From Chelydra serpentina (lineage: Eukaryota; Chordata; Testudines; Chelydridae), in the NCBI GenBank assembly GCA_037349315.1, contig JBAIAC010000059.1, positions 6,040,001-6,104,000 of the forward strand: a stretch of DNA of 64,000 nucleotides, given 5' to 3'. A program made the position numbers and the translations under genes. This document shows positions 48,032 through 58,968 of the stretch, piece after piece; positions within the stretch are counted from its first letter, which is position 1, and every line of letters begins with the position of its first letter. Below the pieces are notes generated by a model that ran no database searches, was not told where the DNA came from, and saw nothing but the letters and a program-made list of their open reading frames with translations.

Positions 48032-49080
48032 ATGTGTCACAGTGCAGATCAACTGCACCAGTATTTCCTCCTCTGTGGTCCTGCCAGGGGACCCACTCTA
48101 AGGTTTATGGCTCTCCAGCCATCATCTCTCCTCGGCGGAGACATGCATGTCTCTCCCTCCAGACCAGGGTATTTCCAGGCTGCACAGTTCCCTGCCTACA
48201 CTGTGAATTATCCAGCAAGTGAATCTGCTTAAGCCAGCCTGCTTTGCCTTCTTCTCAAAAGCTATAAACAGTGTAATTGCCCAGAGTTAAGTTCCCACAC
48301 TGCTCTTTCTAAGCAAGCATATTTATTTTTAAGGTAAAAATACTAAAAACAATAAAAGAACCTACACACATGCAAATAAGCTTAGCAGAGGTTACCCCAA
48401 CTCTACCAATGGGTCTGGCAGGTGAACAATCCTTCAGATTCCTCACAGGGGATTTTCTGTGGTTACAAATTTATAAGACCTTTTGCTCAGAACAAGAACG
48501 AGAACACTGATAGAAAGGTTTAGTCCCTCCTTTATACAGCTTGGACCTTTGGATCTGGGAATAGTTAATTCATAAAAAATGGCTTTGTTAGGGCAGAAGG
48601 TTGGGTCAAGAGGTCAAAATTGGCATTCCCTTCCTCTCAAGTATTTCCTTGGCATTCCACTCAATCAAAAGTTTATTCTTGTCAGGCCCATTGTTTAAAA
48701 TAGTCCTTTGACGCTCATAACACTTCACAGGGTTTACATTAGTCATATCTTCCCTGCTAAAAAAGTCACAATAATGCATTAACTTTTGCCCTTTTAATAC
48801 AATGAACTCCAAAGAAATCTTCTCTCACCTGGAGGCAGGAAATCAAAAGCAAGTCAAATGACTCAAAAAGTCAACAAAAGGTCATCACCTAAATTGGATG
48901 CTTTGCACAACTTTTTTATAGAGGCCCCTCTATCCCATTGTTGCACTTTGCAACTACCAGTTCTCATCCCCAGACCTGAGACAAACAAAAAGATTTGCTG
49001 GGTCTTGACTGCTCTTAACTGTTTTGGGGGGTTGAAGGCAGAAGATACATTGAAGCAATAAAAAAAATGTTACTAACTTA
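48032..49080 (-). repeat. LTR-like repeat, right boundary unresolved
   Basis: It starts TGTCACAGTGCAGATCAACT, like the inverted end of the solo LTRs above. On the minus strand a CTGTATAAAGG TATA box lies near 48540. The preceding bases are caatg, but I could not find the matching TSD on the right. Orientation is minus if it is an LTR. Confidence 0.45.
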
Positions 49081-49590
49081 TAATAAACTTACTTTGTTTT
49101 AGTGAAAATTGAGAATGAACTCGGATGAAGTCTCCTGTGGACCTATTCCCCCTCTTCCACACACTTTCATTAGACTATGTAAGTCTGTAGCTATGAAAAT
49201 GTGATACTTTTTCTTTTGTGTACTACACTTTTAAACTTCCAAGAGTTCTTGTGTGCACAATTTAGCAGCCATTTTTGTTCTCCAAGTGGATACAGCCTGT
49301 TACATACTCTGTACTCATACACTGTACTCTTATAACCCACTGGTGAGTGCCAGTACCAGGGGACTGAAGCAGGGAACCTACAGCACTAAAAGCATGAACT
49401 GCTACAGCTTGAACTAAAGAGTTACTGGGCCTTTAGCAACTTTTATCCTCTGTGGATCAACACAGAGGGGAAACTTGTAACACACTCTTATTCATTCTTG
49501 TTTTCTTTATTCTAAAATGAGTCATTTTAGGCTCTAGGTTCAAGGTTTGCTCTTTCTACATAGAAACAGATTCTGTGAGAAAAACAGAGA
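49081..49590. other. Intergenic, no recognisable feature
   Basis: Nothing recognised apart from a possible continuation of the repeat to the left. Confidence 0.35.
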
Positions 49591-49702
49591 GTCAGATCCA
49601 TAGCTGGTGTAAATGGGTGTAGCTCCAGGAAATGGAGCTTTGTATGGAGCTACGCTGCTTTGTATGGGCTACACTGATTTACACTAGCTGAGGATCTGCC
49701 CC
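49591..49702. repeat. Palindromic repeat with GCTGGTGTAAAT / ATTTACACTAGC arms
   Basis: The left arm CAGATCCATAGCTGGTGTAA then ATGGGTGTAGCTCCA pairs with GGAGCTACGCTG ... ATTTACACTAGCTGAGGATC then TG. A spacer duplicates CTTTGTATGG. Foldback structure of about 110 bases, similar in design to 27345-27422. Possibly an ancient amniote MITE. Confidence 0.6.
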
Positions 49703-50250
49703 AGAGAGAGAAAGGAGAGGGAGAGAGTGCTATTGTGCTAACGCCACTCACTTTAATGTGAGCCAGGGTTGAAAGGTCCCAGAGGAAACTGCCCTAGTAG
49801 CAACTTCCACATGCCCAGCACCTACCTGCAAGAGAAAAACAGAAAGGAATGTTATAATGAATAGCATCCAGATATTTAGAAATACTAGGCTAAACTATCC
49901 CCCCACAGTCCCCAGAACAACCCTACAGCTCAGGCTTATCAGCAAGTGAGCATCCGCAACCACATGCCTTCCTGTTTCCTGTTCAACCAGTAAAACGCTT
50001 GTGGGGTCATTGCCACATGTGGCACAAGTATCGGGAACCAGAGGGACCTGTTCCTTGATGAGCTCTGACCTGAATAATGCTCACCTGAATTCTGGGAGGG
50101 GAAACTCAAGAATGAGGGGAAAATGTTAGTGCAGCCAGAAGAGAGAGAGAGAGAACACAAAAGATAAAATGCCATACAGTCACATGAACCAATAACAAAC
50201 AGACTTATCTTTTGCAGGTGGGGCAGTGTTCCTCATGAGAAATGCCAGAG
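49703..50250. other. Intergenic, no recognisable feature
   Basis: A GA-rich microsatellite (GAGAGAGAGAGAGA) lies near 50141. Nothing else assigned. Confidence 0.4.
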
Positions 50251-50254
50251 AGAG

Positions 50255-50410
50255 GAGATTTGCAGTGTAGCTGTAGACATGTTGATCCCAGGATATTAGA
50301 GAGACAAGGTGGTGAGATAATATCTTTGACTAAACCAACTTCTGTTGGTAAAAGAGACAAGCTTTTAGAGCTTACAGAGCGCTCTTCTTTGGGTCTGGGA
50401 AAGATACTCA
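50255..50410 (-). repeat. Penelope-like element 3' tail fragment
   Basis: The minus strand reads as a 3' tail of the Penelope type, ending around CCTGGGATCAACATG then TCTACAGCTACACTGCA. On plus the blocks GATATTAGAGAGACAAGGTG, ATAATATCTTT and CCAACTTCTGTTGG match the copy at 57055-57125. Only the tail is present. Confidence 0.6.
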
Positions 50411-50471
50411 GTGTTGCAGCTAAATATTCAGTCCATGCTTTTTAGAGTCTAACGAAGTTATGAATGTAAGG

Positions 50472-51314
50472 CAGGCCTTCACAACTCGTAAAGCGGCGAA
50501 GGCCATATTACTCCAAAGAAAACAGCTGAGGGCCGAAACCTGCTGGCCCCGCGGAAACGCGCCCCCGCCAGCGCCACCTGCCTCACGGAAACAACCCCTC
50601 CTTCCCCAGCACTGGGGAGTGGAAGCCTGTAGAGGGGGAAAGAAACAGCGCACATAGAGTGACCAGATCACAGCAGTAAAATAGGACCCGCCCCCTCCCC
50701 GCTCGGCCCCACCATCACACCCCTCTTCACCCCCCCCAGGGGTCACTATATTACTGCACACAACAGTCAGTCAATGCAGTTGTAGATAAATCTCTGCATT
50801 ATGCATTTTTGTATAACTTTTATATGACTTTGTATTGAAACTTGGTAATATGTTACAGCGGGCCCCTAAGGTAGTATAATTAAGGTAAAAGAAAAATATC
50901 TTTTTGCTAGAAGTAGAGTAAGATCTTCCCCCCACTTTGTATTCAATTGCCCTGTTGAATGAATGAGGTGTGAATGAGGAAGGCGTGGAAGGCAGGCACC
51001 TCCAGACAGCTGCAACCCTTGGAGAGGGGATGGGAACCAGACCAAGGACAATCAAACTTGCCAAGTGGGCTGACTAGAGAAGAGCAGACATACTGACGGC
51101 CTCGGGGGTTAGAAGCAAGTACCTTCCTTTGGGAACACCCTCTTTGCAGCATTGGGACAACCCCCAGCCCAGAGACAAGCAGCAAAAAGGACCAACGGAC
51201 ACGGTCCCAGATTTTGGGCCGCACAGTGAGCCCACCTACTCTCCCTCCCGCGGGCCGCATAGTGAGCCCATGCGGGCCGCATGCGGCCCCCGGGCCGCAT
51301 GTTGTGCAGGCCTG
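50472..51314. mobile_element. hAT element (same family as 30953) with a foreign internal segment
   Basis: The ends are CAGGCCTTCACAACTC and GTTGTGCAGGCCTG. The TSD atgtaagg is identical at 50464-50471 and 51315-51322. The left 190 and right 100 bases match the 186-bp copy at 30953. The segment from about 50655 to 51195 is not in that copy. It begins GAGTGACCAGATCACAGC and is AT-rich afterwards, so it is a longer family member or a secondary insertion. Confidence 0.9.
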
Positions 51315-51320
51315 ATGTAA

Positions 51321-51565
51321 GGCTATGTCTCCGCTACACCCTATGTCAGCATAACTTATATAGCTCAGGGGTGTAAATAAACCACCCCCCTGAGCAATTT
51401 AAGTTACACTGACATAAGCGCTCACGTGTACAGTGCTATGTCTGCAGGACAGCTTCTGCCACTTGCGGAGGTGGTTTTATTATGCCAACGGGAGAGCTCT
51501 CCTGTCAGCATAACATGTCTTCACCAGACGTGCTGTAGCAGTACAGCTACACTACAGACATGGCC
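51321..51565. mobile_element. MITE of the GGCTATGTCTACACT family
   Basis: The left end is GGCTATGTCTCCGCTACAC. The right end, reverse-complemented, is GGCCATGTCTGTAGTGTAG. TAA lies to the left and TAT to the right, a near match for a 3-bp TSD. The interior palindrome GGGAGAGCTCTCC is shared with 4191-4475. It touches the right TSD of the hAT at 50472. Confidence 0.65.
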
Positions 51566-53750
51566 TATGCTCCCAGGCTCATCTCTTGAAGGTTTTGTAC
51601 AGATTTCCTTTGAGGATAAGGACTGAGAGGTCAGATGGTTTTTGAAAAGCAGAGACAGCCAGGAGAGTGCCATTGTTATTGGCTTCTGCCATGGCACATG
51701 AGCCAGCGTGAGGGCACTGAGCAGGAGCACTTAGACACAGATCTTCATGAAGGACAGAATCAGCAATGGAAACCATTCTTGGAAGAAACCATTTGGATTT
51801 CACTGATAAATCCCCAATGGCATAACCTTTGCACACATACCATTTATGTCTTGCACTAGCTGTGCATGTGGCTATGCTGGTGACTATGAGGAAAGGGCTT
51901 CAGCTGCCTGGCACAGCAATGGTTAGAAGGAGTGAGGTGTGAGGACAAACTCTGCACCACCCTCACAGAAACCAGCCTGATAAGTGAGGACTCACTGAGC
52001 TGTTGCAGGAGTTAATAGTTCTGAACACACTTTCCTACCATTTCCCCATGAAACAGACTTCTAATGTTGATGGGCCCTTGCAGTGCTCTTGTACCTGCAT
52101 GTATTCTGTCCCTCTCACAACAGCTAGGCCCAGCCATACTTCCTTTCTGGATGGGTTCCCTGATGATCACTCAAGCCATGTGTAACCCAGCAACGGTGGC
52201 CTTTATTTAAAGGGACAGTGTTAACCCCCTTCCTACCGACCTCTATAAAGTGTCTGTCACATCAGGTCTCTTTCTGGCTTTGGGCAAAAAATATAGCCCC
52301 TTTGTCTCCGTTTTCCCTTCTGTAAAATGGGGATAATAAGATCTACTTCACAGCGATACCGTGGGTGGTCTTTAATGTTCAGAACTTGTTGAAGATTAAT
52401 TGCATTCTATAAAAGTGCTGAGTATTACCTTATTTCAATTCCAGATCTCCCTGAATTATTTTTCTCAGAGAGTCTGAGAGGTGCCATTTATATCCGTAAA
52501 TTAAATTTGGAGCATAGGTAAATATTCTAGCAAGTTATTTTCCTGCCTTTCTTTTTTTTTTGAAGGGTTTGTCCTCACAGCATCAATAGTGGGGAAATTG
52601 TGGTGTTACATCCATAAGGGACTCTTGGATATGAAGGAAAGAGCACCATCTAGTGGCAAACAATCAGGCACATATTGGGTCAGAAGAGGACCAAGATTTC
52701 AATAAACTGCAAAAGGACAATACTTAAAGATTTTTTTTGATCTTTGATTTTAATTGGAAAATGTGTTGACAACACACCATCAAAGTACTAAGGGGGGAAT
52801 GCTGCCCTCAGTTTACATATTGCTGTAACAGAATAAATTGGTTTGAGATCTTCAATGGCTTTATACTGAGAATATGATCTGCTGGAAATAAACTATCGTC
52901 AATAACGTGTGATCCTGAGATCTGCCTGGCCCTTATGTCTGAAACCGAGGAGTCTCTTTTTCCACCACTTTTGTAACAGGGCCTTGGTACAGACTGTCTA
53001 TGGCCCCTGCTGCCAAAACCATAAGGTTTTTGTGTGCTCCAGTATGAAAAAAGGCAGATCCCCTATTAATGTAACGAGGTAAAGTATTCCATATTAATTT
53101 AATAATTCCTTATTAATTATTCCCATTTTAATTTAAGGAGATAAATTAAAGACGGACTAATTTACCATTTTTAATGGCAGAGTCTCCTCTTGTGCCAGCC
53201 CATGACACTGGAATACTCCTGTCTTTCATTACACACCAACACATATTTATGTCATCTTTCCAGGGACAGCACAAAAAATATTAAGTTTCCTTTATAATCT
53301 TACGTGAGTGATGCTTTATGTACTGACTGTTTGGCAGGGATTATTGGGAGTTTCTTGTTCATCTGTGCTAGGATTTACTGGGCTATATTTCCTTTGTCTC
53401 ATTACGTTTGTTAGACAGTTAGAGGCCTTTGGAGATGGGTGCCCTATAATGGAAACCCCTACAGGACAAACTTCACTTGGGATATTTGTATGAGGGAAGA
53501 ATGAAATTCTTGGTAGTGGGGTAGTAACTTTATTTCAAGGATAATTCCAAGGCTAATGACATTATAAGGTAAATTTAACCAGGGATATTCTTAGGGTCAA
53601 CCTCTGTCGTTGGGTGTGCATTTGGAGCTCTGATGGCTCAGTGAAGTCAACAAAATCCATATGTAAGCAAAATTTTACTCTCAGGAATATTGGGTTTTTG
53701 TTGAGGATTTTCTTATTGAAGTGGTGGGAGAAATTACTTTAGCATAGGGC
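51566..53750. other. Intergenic, no recognisable feature
   Basis: Open frames near 51580-51860 lie on both strands and lack domains. No gene or bounded repeat recognised. Confidence 0.4.
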
Positions 53751-53990
53751 AGAGGTTCTCAACCTTTTCCCATGAACTACTCCATCTAGCCCCCTAGTGC
53801 TTTATGGGAATGCTTCCCATATCAAACATCCCTGTCCCTCCCCCAAACCACTAAAAGACAAATTGTAACAAGTTTCTTGAATTTATAATGTTCCTTGAAA
53901 TATTTCATATCGTGTTCCAAACAGCATACCTTTAGTTAGGTAAAAACAACCTATTATTATATTGTCTTTCATCTCAGCTGTGATAGCTCA
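53751..53990. repeat. Possible left end of a hAT element
   Basis: CAGAGGTTCTCAACCTTTTC resembles the CAGTGGTTCTCAAAC ends elsewhere in the window. No matching right end or TSD was found, so it is either truncated or chance. Confidence 0.35.
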
Positions 53991-55425
53991 GTTTTGCTGG
54001 GTATATGTATGTGGGTGAAGCAAAAGACTACATTGCTACGGCAAGACTTTAATAAGTTCTTTATCATACTTCTCTATATTTAGAAGCTGACACAGTTTAA
54101 TTCAATCTACCTTAGATACGAGCAGTGTCGCCGCTGTATCAATGAGCAGGTCTTCAGAAGTGCGTTAGTTTGGAGGCTGGCATTGTACTGTAAGAAGATA
54201 ACACTGCATTCAGAAAAGTGCTATCTAAGAGCTAGGCTCCATTGGTAACATCTTATTTATGCCTTCTTTGTATTCAAATTGCACCTGTTTTATTTCAAAT
54301 TGACTTAAAAACTGATTTAGTGAAACTGGTGCAACCGGTGTATTCACTTTATTCAATGTAAGTATCACTTGTGTTAATTTAACTCATGAGTTAAGCTAAA
54401 TCGATGCAGGGCTAAATAGAATAGAGAGCGTTTAAACATAATTTTGCACCAATTTTATGAAACTGTCTTGAAATCACAGCTTTAATTAAACTGGTAAAAA
54501 CCTTTATTAAAAAAGCATTTTTAACATCATCTTTTTACTTTTGGCTTCTGACAGGATGGCTCTCGGAGGTCCACCACAGACGTGTACATGCACATGTTAG
54601 TGAGAGCCGAACATGGCATTCAAAAACTGCATTTGGGTGGTGGTCAGGGTCCTTATCCTGTCAGATATTTTCGTTGTAAAAGCAGAGGAAAAACAAGAAT
54701 GTCTGCCAAGAATGATTTCCCAGGAGACAATTTTTTTGTTTGCTTTGCTAACTAACTGTAATGGTTAAATGCATTTCTTTGGTGGTCTATACAAACAAGA
54801 AACAGGGAGTTAATTATAAATGTTAACTTTGAATACAACAGTACCAGTTGACAAAGAACAAACTCTATGCATGAAATATAAGAATAATACATGCCATTTA
54901 TCCATGCAGCTATTTCCTCCTTTTACTTCTGTTTGTATTAACTAATGTCACACTGGAGAGAGAGCCAGGTGGTGTGATCAGAACATCTCTGAGAGCTGTA
55001 TTTCTCTCTTCTCTTATGTGTATAAAAGATCACAAAGGTTTAGAAATCTAGAGCAAGACCCCTGAGTGGCTTTGCCATTAATTTGCTATGTCATTTTGGG
55101 CAAGTCACTTAAGATTATTTTAGCCTCAGTTTACCCACCTGTACAAGAGGGTTGATCCTCTTTCTTGACCTCCCAGGATGATACGAAGCTGAGCTAGTGG
55201 GTGTTGGGAGAGCACGTTGAGAACCTTGGATGACAGGCACTATGTAAGAGTAGTGTAATACAAAATATTTTTCTAGTGTGGTTGTTCATGAGTCATAATG
55301 CCATTAATACACGCACCAGCTAAGATGCTACTTTCTAAGTAGTATAACACTCCCACTAGATGGTGAAATACGTTTTTCATTGTGATCTATATTCTTCTCT
55401 TCATAACACATGCATACCTCATCAA
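53991..55425. other. Intergenic, mostly unassigned
   Basis: At 54300-54440 AACTGGTGCAACCGGTGTAT and related motifs recall MITE ends like the one near 19530, without clean boundaries. Otherwise nothing recognised. Confidence 0.35.
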
Positions 55426-55429
55426 GTTA

Positions 55430-55905
55430 CATAAGAACATAAGAATGGCCATACTGGGTCAGACCAAAGGTCCATCTAGCCCAGTATCCTGTCTTCCAAC
55501 AGTGGCCAATGGCAGGTGCCCCAGAGGGAATGAACAGAACAGGTAATCATCAAGTGATCCATCCCCTATTGCTCATTCCCAGCTTCTGGCAACAGAGGCT
55601 AGGGACACTATCCCTGCTCATCCTGGCTAATAGCCATTGATGGACCTATCCTCCATTAATTTATGTAGTTCTTTTTTGAACTCTGTCATAGTCACAACAA
55701 CCTCTGGCAAAGAGTTCCACAGGTTGACTGTGCATTGTGTGAAGAAATACTTCCTTTTGTTTGTTTTAAACCTTTGGTGCCCCATAGTTCTTGTATTATG
55801 AGAAGGAGTAAATAACACTTCCTTATTTACTTTCTCCACACCAGTCATGATTTTATAGACCTCTATCATATCACCCTTTAGTTGTCTCTTTTCTAAGCTG
55901 AAGAT
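55430..55905 (-). mobile_element. CR1 LINE 3' end (ORF2 C-terminus and 3' UTR)
   Basis: Read on the minus strand it ends GGCCATTCTTATGTTCTTAT, the short tandem CR1 tail. An 80-residue C-terminal ORF2 piece ([20 protein letters not shown] ... [17 protein letters not shown]) at 55627-55869 is uninterrupted. Same subfamily as 29045-29255 and 43441-45330. 5'-truncated. Confidence 0.9.
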
Positions 55906-57050
55906 ACATAGGAGTCAATTACCTCAGCACCACCAGCCAGCAATGGAGAAACTGTAAATGCTAGACACATCATTTCAAATTCATCCTTTCTGGCCTTAGA
56001 ATCTATTGAGTACACTGTAGTTACAGCCAGGGTGAACTGGATCCAGTCTCTTCTGTTAATACAGCTTATTCTCCTGATGGCCACAGCATCTTTCATATAG
56101 TCAGTTGTCTGGTTTCTTTTCTTAATAGGAGGCCCTTTCTTTATCCATTTCCTTCCTCACCCACATGATGGGCTTGTCCCTCAACTAACAATACTTAGGT
56201 GGCCCTGTGTTACTGCATTCAGTAGAGGCAGCAAATCCATTCAGTGCATTCTTGTTAGTGATTGGATGGACATGATTAGATATCAATTAAATCTGTTTAT
56301 AAAAATGTTCTCTCCTTCTCTCCACTTGATGGCAGTATTGCAAATAGATTGCACTCAGAAAGCGCATCACTGCAGAGCACCCAGATACCTTATTTTAGGC
56401 ATCTCAGAACTTAGCGATATTTTTGTCACACTTTGAAGCACTATACAGTATAAAGAAAAGCTTATTAAGAACTAGGGACAGAGCAAAGAGGTTTCACTAC
56501 AGGTGTTTTACAACCTATAATTATAGCCTTTCCCCAGTATTGGCAACCTAGACAATCATCATTTATTGCTTAATTTATAAATAAATCTGATTTGTTGATT
56601 TCCATTTTTGATATGTCAGTCATACATTTTTCTTCTCCTTCATGATCCAGCTACTAATGTGTATTAAATCCTCTTTCAGGAAATGTTGTTGAGGATGGTA
56701 GCCTCAGAGACTGATAGAACTCCACGCAGCTCCCTTGAGGAATGAATCAGAAAGCTTTTATTAATGAGCAGCACTTGAGCTGAAAGTTAAAAATGGGAAG
56801 GGGGAGGACTAAATGTGAGTCACACAGTAAGCACATTGGTGCAACTGTACAATTAGAGCCTTAAGCCATTTCTGGGAGCTGATGGCCACATTCTACCTAC
56901 GTGCTGAAGGCCTCCTCACCCTTTGAGATACTTGGTTGAAAGGCACTCTATAAAGTTCCAAGTATGTATTCATATGAGGGCAGAGTTAATGTTATTGTTA
57001 CGTGGAGGGAGGTCCATCTACCTGTGAGGCGGGTTGCTGCGAGTATATGG
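55906..57050. other. Intergenic, no recognisable feature
   Basis: CTTTCTGGCCTTAGAATCTA near 55985 resembles a CR1 3' end but is too short to call. Nothing else assigned. Confidence 0.4.
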
Positions 57051-57054
57051 AAGA

Positions 57055-57125
57055 CATGAGAGAGACAAGGTGAGTGAGGTAATATCTTTTATTGGATCAA
57101 CTTCTCTTGGTGAAAAAGACAAGAT
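57055..57125 (-). repeat. Penelope-like 3' tail fragment
   Basis: GAGAGACAAGGTGAGTGAGG then TAATATCTTTTATTGGATCA matches the tail at 50255-50410 in the same orientation. Very short and without coding sequence. Confidence 0.5.
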
Positions 57126-57860
57126 ATCATTAAGGTTAGCTTTGGCCATCTTATCTAAGATTTTCCTAACCCTTTTTTGTTTTAATTCCCACCCTTTACC
57201 ACTAACAATGTTGGAGGTAGGGAAACAATGAATTAATATCCTCGCTTTACAGATGCGAGCTGGGGGTGCTCACCACCTCTAATGATCAGGCCATTGGCCA
57301 AGCTCACACAGTAAATCTGTGATAGAGGCAGACATAAAACCTGTGTCTCTTGGGCCCAATTCTCCATTGCCTTGCATTTTGTGTCTCCATTTACACCCCA
57401 CAAAATACACCTCATTGAGCATAGAATTCTGACTTGTTAGTGCTTTACAGACCCTTTGCACAGGTGCACATGACTCCACCAAGGCAAGGCAGAGGAGAAT
57501 CAGGTGCTCTGACTTGCAGTCCTGTTCTTCAGCTACAGGACCATCATTCCTGGCATACTCCCAAGGCCTTTTTCTGCAGTGCTAGTGTCAGTGATGAACC
57601 ACTTATCTCCCATGTTGCACTGTGGATTTCAAAACCTCCAAAATAGACTAATGTGATTCTGTCCTTGCAGAAATCTCACTTCTGTAAATCTCTGCCCTGC
57701 AGTTTAGAAGCTGAACTGTTTTCTATCCCCAGTGGCTTGTGCTACATAAGAAACAGAGAGGGGAAACAATGATTATTTACTCAATAGAAAGGAACAGAGC
57801 CAGTAGGGCAAGAAATATGATTTTCATGCTTCCGAGAGAATATTGCAAAAAAAATAGATG
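57126..57860. other. Intergenic, no recognisable feature
   Basis: No gene, RNA or bounded element recognised. Confidence 0.4.
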
Positions 57861-57869
57861 CTAGAAAAT

Positions 57870-58960
57870 TAGGTCTGTTGATTAATCACAGTTAACTCAC
57901 ATGAATAACTCAAAAAGATTAATCATGATTAAAAAACTAATTGTGATTAATCGTAGTTTTAATCACACCATTAAATAATAGAATACCAAATGAAATGTAT
58001 TAAATATTTTTGGATGTTTTTCTACATTTTCAAATATATTGATTTCAGTTACAGCACAGAATACACACTGTATAGTGCTCATTTTATATTATTTTTATTG
58101 CAATATTTGCACTGTAAAAATGATAAAGAAATAGTATTTTTAATTCACCTCATACAAATAATGTAGTGCAATCTCTTTATCGTAAAAGTGCAACTTACAA
58201 ATGTAGATTTTTTTTGTTACATAACTGCACTCAAAAAATAAAATGTTGTAAAACTTTAGAGCCTACACGTCCACTCAGTTCTACTTCTTGTTCTTGGCAT
58301 CTGACTCTGCTTTGGATCGTTATTAAGCAGAACCCATCATCAGCATGGACGCATGTCCTCTGGAATGGTGGTTGAAGCATGAAAGGACATATGAATCTTT
58401 AGCACATCTGGCATGTAAATATCTCACAACACCGGCTACAACAGTGCCATGCGAACATCTGTTCTCACTTTCAGGTGACACTGTGAACAAGAAGCGGGCA
58501 GCATTATCTCCTGCAAATGTAAACAAACTTGGTTGTCTGAGCAATTGGCTGAAGTAGGACTGAGAAGACTTGTAGACTCTAAAGTTTTATGTTGTTTTAT
58601 TTTTGAATGCAGTTATTTTTTTGTACATAATTCTACATTTGTAAGTTCAACTTTCATGATAAAGAGGTTGCATTACAGTACTATTATTAGGTGAATTGAA
58701 AAATACTATTTCTTTTCTTTTTTAAAGTGCAAATACTGTATTTGTAATAAAAAATAAATATAAAGTGAGCACTGGACACTTGGTATTCTGTGTTGTAATT
58801 GAAATCAATATATTTGAAAATGTAGAAAACATCCAAAAATATTTTAATAATGGTATTCTATTATTGTTTAACAGTGTGATTAATCACGCAATTAATTGTG
58901 ATTAATTTTTTTATCACACGATTAATCATGATTACTTTTTTAAATCTCTTGACAGCCCTA
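57870..58960 (+). mobile_element. hAT element with about 400-bp inverted arms, perfect TSD
   Basis: The ends are TAGGTCTGTTGATTAATC and, reverse-complemented, TAGGGCTGTCAAGAGATT. The TSD tagaaaat is identical at 57862-57869 and 58961-58968. The left arm (57870-58290) matches the reverse complement of the right arm (58550-58960) nearly throughout, for example TATTTTTGGATGTTTTCTAC and TCAAATATATTGATTTCA. Between them lies only a transposase C-terminal fragment. The arms contain GATTAATC repeats. Confidence 0.93.
58345..58557 (+). pseudogene. hAT transposase C-terminal dimerisation domain fragment
   Basis: An uninterrupted 70-residue frame contains PLEWWLKHERTYESLAHLAC, KYLTTPATTVPCEHLFS and KKRAALSPANVNKLGCLSN. 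These are the hallmarks of the hAT C-terminal dimerisation domain (W near the start, P-x-T-x-P-x-E-x-x-FS, and KKRxxLSPxNVxxL). The DDE core and the zinc finger are missing, so it is a deletion derivative. The end at 58557 coincides with the start of the right inverted arm. Confidence 0.9.
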
Positions 58961-58968
58961 TAGAAAAT

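Noticed and set aside
55893..56096. Frame of 67 residues next to the CR1 end
   Set aside because: No domain; partly overlaps the CR1 terminus.
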